The notes beneath the pieces are model-generated. The model was not told the DNA's origin and did no database searches. It saw only the letters and a list, made by a program, of their open reading frames with translations. A stretch of 64,000 bases of DNA from Pseudomonas sp. BSw22131 (GTDB taxonomy: Bacteria > Pseudomonadota > Gammaproteobacteria > Pseudomonadales > Pseudomonadaceae), in the NCBI RefSeq assembly GCF_026810445.1, contig NZ_CP113949.1, positions 5,627,501 through 5,691,500 on the forward strand. Reading direction: 5' to 3'. Position numbers and translations under genes: made by a program. This document shows, in pieces, positions 43,571 to 54,118 of this stretch. Numbering within the stretch: position 1 is the first letter of the stretch; every line of letters begins with the position of its first letter.

Positions 43571-43858
43571 ATGCGCAAGCTAAATCGCCTGTTGCTGGCG
43601 AGCGTCTTGTCGGTTTGCCCACTGATAACGCTGGCTGCCGATGAGGCGCCCTCGGCAGAGCCCGACGTCACGATCCGCCAGGACGGCGACAGGTTCATAC
43701 AGGAATATCGCGTGAACGGTTTTCTGTATGCGGTCAAAATCACGCCCAAGCATGGTAAACCGTATTTTCTGGTACGCGCCGATGGCACTAGCGCGCAGTT
43801 CATCCGCTCTGACCAACCGGACATGCTGATCCCCCAGTGGGAAATTTTCAGCTGGTAG
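43571..43858 (+). CDS. DUF2782 family small exported protein
   Basis: This 95-residue protein has a signal peptide (1-22, ending TLAA). The DUF2782 core holds PDVTIRQDGDRFIQEYRVNG, LYAVKITPKHGKPYFLVRAD and the C-terminal W. It is conserved beside polA in Pseudomonas and has no known function; it is presumably periplasmic. It diverges from polA and lies 33 bp before thrB, with which it is probably cotranscribed. Confidence 0.87.
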   Translation: MRKLNRLLLASVLSVCPLITLAADEAPSAEPDVTIRQDGDRFIQEYRVNGFLYAVKITPKHGKPYFLVRADGTSAQFIRSDQPDMLIPQWEIFSW

Positions 43859-43891
43859 CGCCTTACACTCACTCTATTTGGCAGTCTTCAT

Positions 43892-44842
43892 ATGTCGGTT
43901 TTTACCCCCCTGGCTCGGCCCGAGCTGGAAGCTTTTCTCGCCCCCTACGGGCTCGGCCACTTGCGCGACTTTCAGGGCATTGCCGCCGGCAGTGAAAACA
44001 CCAACTTCTTTATCAGCATGGAAAAGGGCGAATTCGTCCTGACGCTCGTAGAGCGCGGTCCGGTTCAGGAAATGCCGTTTTTCATTGAGCTGCTGGACGT
44101 GCTGCACGATGCAGATCTGCCGGTTCCGTACGCCCTGCGCACCACTGATGGCCAAGCGCTGCGTGAGCTCAAAGGCAAGCCGGCGCTGCTGCAGCCTCGC
44201 TTGCCGGGCAAGCACCCGACACAGCCCAACACCCAGCACTGCGTTCAGATCGGCGAGCTGATGGGGCGCATGCATCAGGCCACCCGTGAGCACGTTCTGG
44301 AGCGCAGGACCGATCGCGGTCTGGACTGGATGTTGAAAGAGGGCCGCAACTTTATCTCGCACCTGGACGACACTCAGGGCGCGCTGTTGAAAGCGTCGGT
44401 GGAAGAAATCGAACGTCATCAGCCGAAGATCATGGCCTTGCCACGGGCTAATCTGCACGCGGACCTGTTCCGCGACAACACGCTGTTCGAAGGCACGCAT
44501 CTCACTGGAGTGATCGACTTCTATAACGCCTGCTCCGGCCCGATGCTGTATGACGTGGCCATTGCCGTAAACGACTGGTGCTCCCATCAGGACGGCACAA
44601 TCGACGCGCCTCGCGCTCGTGCCTTGCTGGGCGCTTACGCTGGCTTGCGTCCCTTCACCGCTGCCGAAGCCGAGCTTTGGCCCACGATGCTCCGGGTCGC
44701 GTGCATACGCTTCTGGCTGTCGCGCCTGATTGCCGCAGAGCTGTTTGCCGGACAGGACGTGCTGATTCACGACCCGATGGAATTCCAGGAGCGTCTTGAG
44801 CAACGTCAGGAAACGCACATCCCACTGCCGTTTGCGCTGTAG
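43892..44842 (+). CDS. thrB: homoserine kinase
   Basis: This 316-residue kinase phosphorylates homoserine in threonine synthesis. It is the APH-like ThrB type used by Pseudomonas, not the GHMP kinase of enterobacteria. The motifs are GIAAGSENTNFFI (nucleotide loop), PRANLHADLFRDN (catalytic H-x-D-x-x-x-x-N) and GVIDFYNACSGP (metal-binding D-F-y). The ATG at 43892 gives the standard MSVFTPL N-terminus. Confidence 0.95.
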   Translation: MSVFTPLARPELEAFLAPYGLGHLRDFQGIAAGSENTNFFISMEKGEFVLTLVERGPVQEMPFFIELLDVLHDADLPVPYALRTTDGQALRELKGKPALLQPRLPGKHPTQPNTQHCVQIGELMGRMHQATREHVLERRTDRGLDWMLKEGRNFISHLDDTQGALLKASVEEIERHQPKIMALPRANLHADLFRDNTLFEGTHLTGVIDFYNACSGPMLYDVAIAVNDWCSHQDGTIDAPRARALLGAYAGLRPFTAAEAELWPTMLRVACIRFWLSRLIAAELFAGQDVLIHDPMEFQERLEQRQETHIPLPFAL

Positions 44843-44857
44843 CAACGGACAGTCTTT

Positions 44858-44959
44858 GTAGGAGCGAGTGGGCGGCATCCCGACTTGCCCGCGAATGCGT
44901 CAGATCATTGAGCACCCACTTATCTGACCCACCGCAATCGCGGGCAAGCTCGCTCGTAC
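44858..44959. repeat. dispersed intergenic inverted repeat (GTAGGAGCGAG type)
   Basis: GTAGGAGCGAG at the left and CTCGCTCGTAC at the right bound a 102-bp element with an inner inverted pair GACTTGCCCGCGA / TCGCGGGCAAGCTC. This is a typical Pseudomonas REP/BIME pair and fills the gap between the convergent thrB and znuA genes. Confidence 0.8.
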
Positions 44960-44972
44960 TAAAGCAAGCGCG

Positions 44973-45914
44973 TTACAAACTCTCCAGACAGCCCGCCAAA
45001 TCATCCCCCAGCTTTTGCAGCAATTGCTCATAACCCTGAGCCGACGCCGGGGTGTAACCGCCCAATCCGTCCAGCTCTGCCAGCTTTACCGGTAAGCCCG
45101 CACTGAGGGTTTCTGCCAGCCGCGGGCGCAGCGGCGGCTCGCTGAAGACGCAGGTTTTTCCAAACTCCTTGAGCCGCTTTCTCATCTGTGCAACATGCTG
45201 TACGCCGGGCTGCACTTCGCTGCTGACCGTAAAGACGCCTGCGTGCTGAAGCCCGTAGGCCTCTTCGAAATAGTCGAACGCCTCATGGAACACGAAATAC
45301 TTCTTGTCACCAATCCCCGCCACGCGCGCCTTTATCTTCGCGTCAGTCGCGTTCAGGCGCTCGTTGAATGCCTTGAGGTTGCTTTCATAGCGCGCGGCAT
45401 TGGCTGGGTCTGCCGCACTCAAGTCCGACGCCATCCTGGCGGCAATCACCCGGGCATTCACCGATGACAACCACAAGTGGGCATCCAGGCTCCCCGGCCG
45501 GTGATCGTGGTCATGCTCATCTGCTTCTGCGTTTTCGTCCGCGTCATCGTGCGCAGCGCCAGCCACGAAATACCGCAAATGCATGCCCGGCAGCGACTGC
45601 ACAGGCGTCGAAGCCTTAGCTCGACCTGCGAGCACACGCGGCAGGAAGGTTTCCATGTCCGGGCCGATCCAGTACAGCAGATCAGCTTCCTGCACCCGCC
45701 GTATGTCGGAAGGCCGCAGGGCATAGTTGTGGGGTGATGCGCCTGGCGGCAACAGCACTTCTGGAACCGAGACACCGTCCTGCACCGCAGCGGCAATCAG
45801 CTGTAAAGGCTTAATGCTGGTCAGGACACGAACCTCGGCCTGAGCGTTGGAAACGGATAGCAATCCAATGAGGGATGCGACAAAAATCAAAAAAAGTCGG
45901 GACACGATGACCAC
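44973..45914 (-). CDS. znuA: zinc ABC transporter substrate-binding protein
   Basis: This 313-residue periplasmic protein captures Zn2+ for ZnuBC. It has a signal peptide (about 1-26, ending NAQA), the first zinc His in PPGASPHNYALRPSD, and a His/Asp-rich loop (about residues 127-140) that may sense or collect zinc. Further ligands are in LDAHLWLSS and FHEAFDYF, and the C-terminal Cys pair (CVFSEPP and GCLESL) is typical. The GTG at 45914 is used; a second GTG at 45905 is possible. It diverges from zur across 58 bp. Confidence 0.93.
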   Translation of the reverse strand: MVIVSRLFLIFVASLIGLLSVSNAQAEVRVLTSIKPLQLIAAAVQDGVSVPEVLLPPGASPHNYALRPSDIRRVQEADLLYWIGPDMETFLPRVLAGRAKASTPVQSLPGMHLRYFVAGAAHDDADENAEADEHDHDHRPGSLDAHLWLSSVNARVIAARMASDLSAADPANAARYESNLKAFNERLNATDAKIKARVAGIGDKKYFVFHEAFDYFEEAYGLQHAGVFTVSSEVQPGVQHVAQMRKRLKEFGKTCVFSEPPLRPRLAETLSAGLPVKLAELDGLGGYTPASAQGYEQLLQKLGDDLAGCLESL

Positions 45915-45932
45915 TCATGAGGGTAGGAACGG

Positions 45933-45945
45933 GTAACATAATAAC
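45933..45945. promoter_or_regulatory. Zur box between znuA and zur
   Basis: GTAACATAATAAC matches GTTATAnTATAAC at 9 of 12 defined positions and lies in the 58-bp divergent gap between znuA and zur, where a shared Zur operator is expected. Confidence 0.65.
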
Positions 45946-45972
45946 GTCTCTCTCAAAAGTCGTCGCCCGCCC

Positions 45973-46455
45973 ATGTCTAATACACCCTTGGCCAGTCGCC
46001 CACACGATCACTCTCACTGCGTGCATTCGGCCCTCACCGAAGCCGACACGCTGTGCGCAGGCAAAGGTCTGCGCCTGACCGCCCTGCGTCGACGCGTGCT
46101 TGAATTGGTTTGGCAAAGTCACAAACCGCTTGGCGCGTACGACATCCTTGCTGTACTGAGCGAGGAAGACGGCCGCCGCGCAGCCCCGCCCACGGTTTAC
46201 CGTGCGCTGGATTTCCTGCTGGAGAACGGTCTCGTTCATCGCATTGCGTCCCTCAACGCCTTCGTGGGCTGCAATCACCCGACTCACGCGCATCAGGGCC
46301 AGTTTCTGATTTGCCGCGAATGCCATGCCGCTATCGAGTTGCAGCACCCTTTGATCAGCGAAGCCATTGTCAGCGCTGCAAAGGAAGTCGGTTTTGCCGT
46401 CGAAACCCAGACGGTTGAAATTGTCGGCGTCTGCACTGGCTGCAAGGCCGCCTGA
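45973..46455 (+). CDS. zur: zinc uptake regulator Zur (Fur family)
   Basis: This 160-residue repressor shuts off zinc uptake when zinc is plentiful. It has a Fur-type winged helix (about 28-90, [15 protein letters not shown] and [20 protein letters not shown]). A zinc site with [17 protein letters not shown] and the C-terminal CTGC provides the structural Cys4 zinc site. P. aeruginosa calls this gene np20. Its TGA overlaps the znuC ATG by one base. Confidence 0.95.
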   Translation: MSNTPLASRPHDHSHCVHSALTEADTLCAGKGLRLTALRRRVLELVWQSHKPLGAYDILAVLSEEDGRRAAPPTVYRALDFLLENGLVHRIASLNAFVGCNHPTHAHQGQFLICRECHAAIELQHPLISEAIVSAAKEVGFAVETQTVEIVGVCTGCKAA

Positions 46456-47249
46456 TGAGCGACGCGCTGATCCGCCTGAACGATATCGTGGTCTCCCGTG
46501 CCGGACAAAGCGTGCTGGAAAACATTCAGCTGAGCGTCAAACCAGGCGAGATCGTGACGCTGATCGGTCCCAACGGCGCTGGCAAGACAACCCTGGTAAG
46601 GGCGGTCCTTGGCTTGCTCAAGCCGGACTCAGGCAGCGTGTGGCGCAAACCGAGATTGCGTATCGGCTACATGCCGCAAAAGCTGCACATCGATGCCACG
46701 CTGCCGTTGTCGGTATTGCGGTTTCTGCGTCTGGTGCCAAGGGTGGACCGGGCGACCGCGCTTTCGGCGTTGACTGAAGTCGGCGCGCAGAAGGTCATCG
46801 ACAGCCCGTTGCAGGGGATTTCCGGCGGCGAGATGCAGCGCGTTCTGCTGGCGCGCGCGTTGTTGCGCAAACCAGAATTGCTGGTGCTCGACGAGCCGGT
46901 GCAGGGCGTTGATGTAGCAGGTCAGGCCGAGCTGTACGCGCTGATCACGCAACTGCGTGACCGTCATCAATGCGGCGTGCTGATGGTCTCTCACGATTTG
47001 CACCTTGTGATGAGTACCACCGACCAAGTGGTGTGCCTCAACCGCCATGTCTGTTGTTCAGGCCACCCTGAGCAAGTGAGCAACGATCCTGCATTCGTCG
47101 AGCTGTTCGGCCAGAACGCCCCGAACCTTGCGATTTACCACCATAACCACGATCACGCCCACGATTTGCACGGTGAGGTCTGCGCCGCTGTGCCCGTCAC
47201 AGCTGACCACAATCATCATCACCACGGAGATAGCTGCAAGCATGGCTGA
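46455..47249 (+). CDS. znuC: zinc ABC transporter ATPase
   Basis: This 264-residue ATPase powers zinc import. Walker A is GPNGAGKTT, the signature is ISGGEMQR, Walker B is [12 protein letters not shown] and the switch His is in VSHDLH. The C-terminal 35 residues are rich in His (HHNHDHAHD and DHNHHHHGD), a zinc-binding tail found in many ZnuC proteins. The gene overlaps zur by one base and znuB by 8 bases. Confidence 0.95.
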   Translation: MSDALIRLNDIVVSRAGQSVLENIQLSVKPGEIVTLIGPNGAGKTTLVRAVLGLLKPDSGSVWRKPRLRIGYMPQKLHIDATLPLSVLRFLRLVPRVDRATALSALTEVGAQKVIDSPLQGISGGEMQRVLLARALLRKPELLVLDEPVQGVDVAGQAELYALITQLRDRHQCGVLMVSHDLHLVMSTTDQVVCLNRHVCCSGHPEQVSNDPAFVELFGQNAPNLAIYHHNHDHAHDLHGEVCAAVPVTADHNHHHHGDSCKHG

Positions 47250-48024
47250 TTTTCTTCTGTACGCCTTGCTCGCAGGCCTGGCCTTGGCAGTAGTGGCAGG
47301 TCCATTGGGATCGTTCGTGGTCTGGCGGCGGATGGCCTATTTCGGTGACACGCTGTCTCATGCGGCGTTGCTTGGCGTTGCCATGGGCTTCTTGCTGGAC
47401 ATAAGCCCCGCGATAGCAGTGACAGTCGGCTGTCTGTTGCTGGCGATTCTGCTGGTCACGTTGCAGCAACGCCAACCGCTGGCGTCAGACACGCTGCTGG
47501 GGATTCTTGCCCCCAGCACATTGTCTCTGGGCCTTGTGGTGTTGAGCTTTATGCGTGATGTTCGCATCGACCTCATGGGCTACCTGTTTGGGGACTTGCT
47601 GGCGATCACTCCCACCGATCTGGCATGGATTCTGGGTGGCAGCGCCGCCGTGCTTGTACTGATCACCGCCCTGTGGCGCCCGTTGCTGGCGATCACGGTG
47701 CACGAAGAGCTTGCGACTGTTGAAGGCCTGCCCGTTGCAGCGCTGCGCATGACGCTCATGCTGCTGATCGCAGTGGTGATCGCCGTGGCCATGAAAATCG
47801 TCGGTGTGCTGCTGATTACTTCGCTGTTGATCATTCCTGCCGCTGCGGCACAACGTCACGCCCGTTCGCCTGAACAGATGGCCTTGGGCGCAAGCTTGAT
47901 CGGGGTCGTTGCGGTGTGTGGCGGGCTGGCAATGTCATGGTTCAAAGACACCCCGGCAGGCCCGTCAATCGTGGTCTCGGCGGCCGCGATCTTCCTGCTG
48001 AGTTTCGTTTTGCCCAAGCGGTAG
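47242..48024 (+). CDS. znuB: zinc ABC transporter permease
   Basis: This 260-residue inner-membrane permease has about seven or eight helices and the ABC-3 family pattern: [30 protein letters not shown] near residues 20-50, SDTLLGILA, and [20 protein letters not shown] near 185. The ATG at 47242 overlaps the znuC end, so translation is coupled. The zur-znuC-znuB order is the Pseudomonas arrangement. Confidence 0.95.
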   Translation: MADFLLYALLAGLALAVVAGPLGSFVVWRRMAYFGDTLSHAALLGVAMGFLLDISPAIAVTVGCLLLAILLVTLQQRQPLASDTLLGILAPSTLSLGLVVLSFMRDVRIDLMGYLFGDLLAITPTDLAWILGGSAAVLVLITALWRPLLAITVHEELATVEGLPVAALRMTLMLLIAVVIAVAMKIVGVLLITSLLIIPAAAAQRHARSPEQMALGASLIGVVAVCGGLAMSWFKDTPAGPSIVVSAAAIFLLSFVLPKR

Positions 48025-48179
48025 AACCTTGTGGTGGAAGAAGGGTCATACTCGGCAATAATAAATAGCGGCAATATGCAATGACGGTCTCCGGCGGTCA
48101 TGCAGTGATCAGTTATTTTCGGTGCAAGGTACTTATGTGTAGACTTGCTCGTTTTTTGCGCAAATAGAGAATCGCAGGA

Positions 48180-48893
48180 ATGAAGCCGTACGCATCCCGT
48201 TATCTGCTGCTTGCTGCATTTACCATCCTGTTGGCAGCCTGCCAGAGCAAGCCCGTCGAAGCGCCCGCTCAGGTTGCGCCGCCAGACGCTTATCAACAGC
48301 TGGAAAAAAATATCGCCAGCAGCGAATTAGCCACTGCCGAGGATCAACTCGCCGCCTTGCAGGCCAAAGCGTCCGACGATCCTCGTCTTGAGCAGTACCA
48401 GCGAGAGCTGGCCGAGGCGTATTTGAGTCGAAGCCAGATCGTGCTGCAGAAAGGCGACGTCAATGCCGCAGCCACCGCACTGAGCCGTGCCCGCGCCTTG
48501 ATGCCCAAAGCGCCTGCTCTGACCAGTGGCGTCAACGGTGCCATCGCCAATGCCCGCAAAGCTGAGCTTGAGAAGGCCGAGGCCGAACTCAAGGCTGCCG
48601 AGGCAAAACGCATTGCCAAAGTCATTGATCCTTCTGCTGAAAGCACGACTATCGCGCTGAAGATCGGCGATATGAAGCAACTTCGTCGCCAACTGAACGA
48701 TATCGCTGCCGACACCACAGCGTTCAACTGCGAAGTTGTGCTGCAGGTACCGCGTGTCGATGACTACCCGTGGTTAGCCAAGTTGCTGCATAAGCGCGTG
48801 GTGAAGATCAATCCGGATTTCGAACTGCAACTGCGTCGCCAGATTGAGAAGGACGAGCCTGCTCACATCATATTGAAGCCTGCGCAACTCTGA
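48180..48893 (+). CDS. lipoprotein of unknown function (PA5502-like)
   Basis: This 237-residue protein has a lipobox LLAACQS (Cys at about residue 21). An alpha-helical, TPR-like central part (about 40-165) is rich in A, E, Q and K, followed by a globular C-terminal part from about 170 (ALKIGDMKQLRRQLNDIAAD, NCEVVLQVPRVDDYPWLAKLL). It follows znuB in Pseudomonas genomes, but zinc control has not been shown here. A 155-bp gap before it should hold its own promoter. Function is unknown. Confidence 0.82.
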   Translation: MKPYASRYLLLAAFTILLAACQSKPVEAPAQVAPPDAYQQLEKNIASSELATAEDQLAALQAKASDDPRLEQYQRELAEAYLSRSQIVLQKGDVNAAATALSRARALMPKAPALTSGVNGAIANARKAELEKAEAELKAAEAKRIAKVIDPSAESTTIALKIGDMKQLRRQLNDIAADTTAFNCEVVLQVPRVDDYPWLAKLLHKRVVKINPDFELQLRRQIEKDEPAHIILKPAQL

Positions 48894-48906
48894 TCTGAAG
48901 GCCAAT

Positions 48907-48943
48907 AAAAAAGGCGCTGCCCGCAGGGGCAGCGCCTTTTTTT
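48907..48943 (+). terminator. strong bidirectional terminator between lipoprotein gene and katE
   Basis: AAGGCGCTGCCC and GGGCAGCGCCTT form a 12-bp stem with a 4-nt loop, with an A tract on the left and seven T on the right. It can stop transcription of both convergent genes. Confidence 0.92.
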
Positions 48944-48961
48944 GACCTTTACTTCTACACG

Positions 48962-51121
48962 TTAAGCCGGAATCGCCTTAGCTTTTGGCTCGCGTGCCCA
49001 CACCCGATGCTGCTTCATCGCATCGAAGAAGGCATTGAACGACTTGCTGTCCGACACCGCCAGCAGACCTGCGTCTTCCTCCAGACGCAGCAGGTCGATC
49101 AGCTCCTTCGCATCAGCACCAAACGAGATGGCTTTCAAGTGCTTGTAGGCTTCGAGCACGTAATGCAACGCCACACCGTCGCCACTCAACGCTTTGACAG
49201 ACGCTGCGCCACCCGGGATGAACACCGCATCGAACGCAACCGATGGCAGACCTTCCTGCGAGGCATCCACCGCAAGCGTTTTACCGCCTGCAGTTTTGAC
49301 CGGCGCGGAGGTTGGACCCAGCACCTTGGCGTGCGCGCCTTGGGCTTCAACAGCAGCCTTCATTGCTTCAACCGCTTTTTCGTCCACGCCGTCAGCAACC
49401 AGAATGGCCACTTTGCGCGAAGAAATGTCAGCGGGCAGCAGGTTCTCCTGGCTCAGCAGCGGAGATTTATCAACAGTGGTCTTGGCGGCTTTTCTGGTCG
49501 GTACAGTCGGGGCAGATGGCGCTGGCAGACCGAGGTTGGCCGCAACACGCTTGGCCAGCTCCAGATCGATATTCGCCAAAATCTCATTCACCTGACGCTC
49601 ACGAATATATTCGCGCTCCACCTTGCCAAGCTCAAAGCTGTAAGCGGCGATGATGTGCTCTTTCTCGTGGTGGCTCATGCTGTTGAAAAACAGCGTGGCT
49701 TGCGAGAAATGGTCACCGAACGACTCGCTGCGCTCACGTACTTTGTGTGCTTCAACCCGCTCAGGGTAGGTTTCAAAACCACCATCGACCGGAGCTGATG
49801 GCGTTTCTTTCGGCCAGCCGCCGTCGATCGAATTCGGCTCGTAGGAAGCACGGCCTTTGTCGATAGTCATGCGGTGTTGCGCGTCACGCTGACCGCTGTG
49901 GTTCGGGGAGACCGGACGGTTGATCGGGATCTCGTGGAAGTTAGGCCCGCCCAGACGGCTGATCTGTGTATCGGTATACGAGAACAGACGTCCTTGCAGC
50001 AGAGGGTCATTCGAGAAATCGATGCCGGGTACAACGTGACCAGGGCAGAACGCTACTTGCTCAGTCTCGGCAAAGTAGTTGTCCGGATTACGGTTGAGCA
50101 CCATCTTGCCCAGCGGCGTTACCGGCACCAGCTCTTCCGGGATGATTTTGGTCGGGTCGAGCAAGTCGAAGTCAAAATTATGCTCGTCTTCCTCAGCAAC
50201 CAGCTGCACGCCCAGCTCCCATTCTGGGTAGTCACCCATCTCAATGGATTCCCAAAGATCGCGGCGGTGGAAATCCGTGTCTTTACCGGCAAGCTTCTGC
50301 GCTTCGTCCCACACCAGTGAGCAGGTGCCGAACTTGGGCTTCCAGTGGAATTTAGCGAACGTGGATTTCCCCTCGGCACTGATCAGGCGGAAGGTGTGGA
50401 TACCAAAGCCCTGCATGCTGCGCAGGTTTTTTGGAATCGCACGGTCAGACATGGTCCAGAGCACCATGTGCGCCGATTCCGGCACTAGGGAGACAAAGTC
50501 CCAGAACGTGTCGTGAGCCGAACCACCGGTTGGAATCTCGTTATGCGGCTCAGGTTTTACAGCGTGCACAAAATCCGGAAACTTGATCGCATCCTGGATG
50601 AAAAAGACCGGCATGTTGTTGCCGACAAAATCGTAGTTACCTTCGTCGGTGTAAAACTTGACGGCGAATCCACGCACGTCACGCACGGTGTCGCCCGATC
50701 CACGTGAACCCTGAACGGTTGAGAAACGCACAAACACCGGGGTCTTCTTGCCCGGATCGCGCAGAAACTCGGCTTTGCTCAACGCACTGTGGTTTTCGTA
50801 AGTCTGAAAGTAGCCGTGGGCGCCCACACCGCGCGCATGGACGATGCGCTCCGGGATACGCTCATGGTCAAAGTGCGTGATTTTCTCACGCATGATGAAG
50901 TCTTCGAGCAACGACGGACCGCGCGCGCCGACCTTCAAAGTGTTCTGGTTATCAGAGACTTTCACACCTTGGTTGGTGCGCAGCGCCTGGCCAGTTGCAT
51001 CAGAGCGAAACTGCTCGAGGCTGTCGAGCTTGGTGTTGGTGTTGCCACGGTCCAGTGTGTCAGCGCCTGCCATTTCACTGGTTTGACCGTCAGGGGTGTT
51101 AACAGGTTTCTTGGTAGCCAT
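48962..51121 (-). CDS. katE: catalase HPII (large-subunit catalase)
   Basis: This 719-residue haem catalase breaks down H2O2, often in stationary phase. The catalase core (about 60-545) has the distal His motif [29 protein letters not shown], and the proximal Tyr motif [16 protein letters not shown]-terminal DJ-1/flavodoxin-like domain (about 570-719; [20 protein letters not shown]) marks the large HPII type. The ATG at 51121 starts MATKKPVN with AGGAG upstream; an upstream in-frame ATG at 51184 is less likely. The promoter should lie in the 380-bp gap to metN. Confidence 0.95.
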   Translation of the reverse strand: MATKKPVNTPDGQTSEMAGADTLDRGNTNTKLDSLEQFRSDATGQALRTNQGVKVSDNQNTLKVGARGPSLLEDFIMREKITHFDHERIPERIVHARGVGAHGYFQTYENHSALSKAEFLRDPGKKTPVFVRFSTVQGSRGSGDTVRDVRGFAVKFYTDEGNYDFVGNNMPVFFIQDAIKFPDFVHAVKPEPHNEIPTGGSAHDTFWDFVSLVPESAHMVLWTMSDRAIPKNLRSMQGFGIHTFRLISAEGKSTFAKFHWKPKFGTCSLVWDEAQKLAGKDTDFHRRDLWESIEMGDYPEWELGVQLVAEEDEHNFDFDLLDPTKIIPEELVPVTPLGKMVLNRNPDNYFAETEQVAFCPGHVVPGIDFSNDPLLQGRLFSYTDTQISRLGGPNFHEIPINRPVSPNHSGQRDAQHRMTIDKGRASYEPNSIDGGWPKETPSAPVDGGFETYPERVEAHKVRERSESFGDHFSQATLFFNSMSHHEKEHIIAAYSFELGKVEREYIRERQVNEILANIDLELAKRVAANLGLPAPSAPTVPTRKAAKTTVDKSPLLSQENLLPADISSRKVAILVADGVDEKAVEAMKAAVEAQGAHAKVLGPTSAPVKTAGGKTLAVDASQEGLPSVAFDAVFIPGGAASVKALSGDGVALHYVLEAYKHLKAISFGADAKELIDLLRLEEDAGLLAVSDSKSFNAFFDAMKQHRVWAREPKAKAIPA

Positions 51122-51501
51122 CAGACAAAACTCCTCGGTTCGGACGGCCCACATGTGTGAAACAAGAGTGGGCTCTGTAAGCAAAAATCTCCCGAACAGC
51201 GCACAGGGAAATCACAGTACGTATGTAATGACTGGGGAGAAAAACCTGCGTTCCGTGTTTTTTCCTACCTTCGGTCTACCTTTCAAAAAATGCTTACCGC
51301 CCACATCCTTATTACCGTTTGGAAGAGGACGCATGAAATAAATGCTAAGAACGCCGAGCCCAACCCCGGCGGGACAGGCTAAAATGCGCGCCCGGTTTAT
51401 CCAGCCGAGGCGACAGTGTCCTAAAGTGGCTTCGCTCCAGCAGTCAGTGTGAATACGGTCCGCTGATTGATTTTTTACCGCGCCCCCACAAGGTTCGCCA
51501 C
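51122..51501. other. 380-bp divergent intergenic region katE/metN
   Basis: No gene is seen here. It must contain the katE and metN promoters. The only promoter-like hexamer I noted for metN is TAAAAT at 51380-51385, without a good -35 element. No S-box or SAM riboswitch structure was recognised. Confidence 0.5.
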
Positions 51502-52509
51502 GTGATCGAGTTTCATAACGTCCATAAAACCTATCGGGTCGCCGGCAGGGAAATCCCAGCCTTGCATCCCACCAGCCTGCGCGTCGAGAACGGCCAGGTG
51601 TTTGGCCTGATCGGTCATTCCGGTGCTGGAAAAAGCACACTGCTGCGGCTGATAAATCGTCTGGAAGCGCCCAGCGGCGGCAAGATCCTTGTCGACAACG
51701 AAGACGTCACAGCGCTCGACGCTGACGGCCTGCGTCGCTTCCGTCGTCAGGTCGGAATGATCTTTCAGCACTTCAACCTGCTGTCTTCGAAAACCGTGGC
51801 CGACAACGTCGCCATGCCGCTGACCCTGGCCGGTGATATGTCCACCGACCAGATCAATCAGCGAGTGGCAGAGTTGCTGGAACGTGTCGGCCTGTCCGAC
51901 CACGCCAAAAAGTACCCCTCGCAGTTATCTGGTGGCCAGAAGCAGCGCGTTGGCATCGCACGGGCCCTGGCAACCAAGCCAAAAATTCTGTTGTGTGACG
52001 AGGCGACCAGTGCGCTCGACCCGCAAACCACGGCATCCGTATTGCTGTTACTCGCCGAGATCAATCGCGAACTGAAGCTGACCATTGTGTTGATCACCCA
52101 CGAAATGGACGTGATCCGGCGTGTCTGCGATCAGGTGGCGGTCATGGACGCTGGCGTGATTGTGGAACAAGGCGCTGTGGCCGATGTGTTTCTGCATCCC
52201 AAGCACCCGACCACCAGACGCTTCGTGCAGGAAGACGAGCAGCTCGACGAAAACGAACAGCGCAACGACTTCGCTCACGTTCAAGGTCGCATCGTGCGTC
52301 TGACGTTCCAGGGTGAGGCGACCTACGCGCCGCTCCTCGGCACCGTAGCGCGTGAAACAGGCGTGGACTACAGCATCCTCGCCGGGCGTATCGATCGCAT
52401 CAAAGACACGCCCTACGGACAACTGACGCTGGCCATCACCGGAGGCGACATGGACGCAGCGTTCGCGCGCTTCACGGCCGCCGATGTTCACATGGAGGTG
52501 CTGCGCTGA
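51502..52509 (+). CDS. metN: methionine ABC transporter ATPase
   Basis: This 335-residue ATPase drives D/L-methionine import. Walker A is GHSGAGKST, the signature is QLSGGQKQR, Walker B is [13 protein letters not shown], and the switch His is in ITHEMD. The C-terminal NIL domain (about 255-335) senses methionine inside the cell and inhibits transport. The start is the GTG at 51502. The stop overlaps the metI ATG by one base (TGATG). Confidence 0.95.
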   Translation: MIEFHNVHKTYRVAGREIPALHPTSLRVENGQVFGLIGHSGAGKSTLLRLINRLEAPSGGKILVDNEDVTALDADGLRRFRRQVGMIFQHFNLLSSKTVADNVAMPLTLAGDMSTDQINQRVAELLERVGLSDHAKKYPSQLSGGQKQRVGIARALATKPKILLCDEATSALDPQTTASVLLLLAEINRELKLTIVLITHEMDVIRRVCDQVAVMDAGVIVEQGAVADVFLHPKHPTTRRFVQEDEQLDENEQRNDFAHVQGRIVRLTFQGEATYAPLLGTVARETGVDYSILAGRIDRIKDTPYGQLTLAITGGDMDAAFARFTAADVHMEVLR

Positions 52510-53183
52510 TGGAGGCTCTCATCAATCTGTTTTCCAACGTGGACTGGTACGAGATCTGGCTCGCGACGGGCGACACGCTGATCATGCTGGGCGTGTCCCT
52601 TGCGTTCACCGTATTGCTGGGCCTGCCGCTGGGCGTGCTGATGTTCCTGACATCGCCGCGCCAATTGCTCGAGAACAAACCGCTGTATGCCACGGTTGGC
52701 CTGATCGTCAACATGCTGAGGGCGTTGCCGTTCATTATCCTGCTGATCGTGATGATGCCCCTGACCGAAGTCATCACCGGCACTTCGCTGGGTATCCTCG
52801 GTACGTTGCCGCCCCTGATCGCTGGCGCCACACCGTTTTTTGCCCGACTGGTCGAAACCGCACTGCGTGAAGTGGATCGAGGCATCATCGAAGCCATTCA
52901 GGCCATGGGTGCGACCACGCGGCAGATCATCGTCAAGGCGCTGCTTCCGGAGGCGCGTCCAGGCATTCTGGCGGCGATCACTGTCACCGCGATTGCGCTG
53001 GTGTCGTTTACCGCGATGGCCGGTGCGGTCGGCGCTGGCGGTCTGGGGGATCTGGCCATTCGCTACGGTTATCAGCGATTCCAGAACGATGTGATGTTCG
53101 TGACGGTCGTATTGCTGCTGGTGCTGGTGCAGATCCTGCAAACCGTCGGCGACAAGCTTGTCGCCCACTTCTCACACCGTTAA
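52509..53183 (+). CDS. metI: methionine ABC transporter permease
   Basis: This 224-residue permease has five helices and the MetI pattern: NMLRALPFIILLIVMMPLT, and the EAA coupling loop EVDRGIIEAIQAMGATTRQI. It is paired with metN by a one-base overlap and followed by metQ after 70 bp. Confidence 0.95.
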   Translation: MEALINLFSNVDWYEIWLATGDTLIMLGVSLAFTVLLGLPLGVLMFLTSPRQLLENKPLYATVGLIVNMLRALPFIILLIVMMPLTEVITGTSLGILGTLPPLIAGATPFFARLVETALREVDRGIIEAIQAMGATTRQIIVKALLPEARPGILAAITVTAIALVSFTAMAGAVGAGGLGDLAIRYGYQRFQNDVMFVTVVLLLVLVQILQTVGDKLVAHFSHR

Positions 53184-53253
53184 CAGAATTGGCCGATTGC
53201 TGATCGGCAAATGCACGTTGTATTTCTGCAGCGTGCATTCCAGGAGTAAACGC

Positions 53254-54027
53254 ATGAAAAAGCTTTTGGCTGCCTTCGCCGCCGTTGTTGCCCTGTCGGC
53301 CCACGCCGATGAAACACTGACCGTCGCGGCGACCGCTGTCCCGCAGGCCGAGATTCTTGAGTTCGTCAAACCGATGCTGGCCAAGGAAGGCGTGACGCTG
53401 AACGTCAAAGTCTTCAACGACTACATTCAGCCGAATGTGCAAGTCGATCAAAAGCGCATGGACGCCAACTTTTTCCAGCACCAGCCTTATCTTGATGAGT
53501 TCAACAAGGGCAAGGGGACGACGCTGGTCAGCGTGGCGAAGATTCACGTAGAACCCTTTGGCGCCTATTCCGACAAGCTAAAAAGCCTCGCCGAGCTGCC
53601 AGACGGCGCCACCGTCGCGATGCCTAACGATGCGACCAATGAAGGCCGGGCCTTCCTGCTGCTGGCAAAGGCCGGGCTGATAACACTCAAGGATCCAGGC
53701 AACATTCTGTCAACGCCGCGTGATGTTGATCAGAATCCGAAAAACCTGAAGTTCCGCGAACTGGAGGCCGCGACCCTGCCTCGCGTGCTGACACAGGTGG
53801 ATCTGGCACTCATCAATACCAACTATGCGCTGTCAGCCAAGCTTGATCCGACCAAGGATGCACTGATCATCGAAGGCGCTGAATCGCCTTACGCGAACAT
53901 CCTCGTCACCCGCGAAGACAACAAGGATGCCCCTGGGATCCAGAAACTGGTTGCCGCACTGCACAGTCCGGAAACCCGGCAGTTCATCATCGACAAGTAC
54001 AAAGGCGCAGTCGTCCCCGCGTTTTGA
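53254..54027 (+). CDS. metQ: methionine-binding protein MetQ (NlpA family)
   Basis: This 257-residue periplasmic binding protein has a signal peptide (1-19, ending SAHA) without a lipobox Cys, so it is probably soluble, unlike the E. coli lipoprotein. The NlpA family signatures are VFNDYIQPNVQVDQKRMDAN, FFQHQPYLDEFN and AMPNDATNEGRAFLLL. The ATG at 53254 has AGGAG upstream. Close relatives can bind methionine or its derivatives; metNIQ is the best call. Confidence 0.93.
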   Translation: MKKLLAAFAAVVALSAHADETLTVAATAVPQAEILEFVKPMLAKEGVTLNVKVFNDYIQPNVQVDQKRMDANFFQHQPYLDEFNKGKGTTLVSVAKIHVEPFGAYSDKLKSLAELPDGATVAMPNDATNEGRAFLLLAKAGLITLKDPGNILSTPRDVDQNPKNLKFRELEAATLPRVLTQVDLALINTNYALSAKLDPTKDALIIEGAESPYANILVTREDNKDAPGIQKLVAALHSPETRQFIIDKYKGAVVPAF

Positions 54028-54072
54028 TGCAAGGCCTTAGGCAGAAGCAAAAACCAAGAACGCCGCAAACCT

Positions 54073-54098
54073 CGGGGCAGGGTCAAAATCCTGTCCCG
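54073..54098 (+). terminator. possible weak terminator after metQ
   Basis: CGGGGCAGG and CCTGTCCCG form a 9-bp stem (one G-U) with an 8-nt loop. There is no T tract, so activity is doubtful. Confidence 0.35.
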
Positions 54099-54118
54099 TA
54101 AAGTCCGCTGCACGCTTC

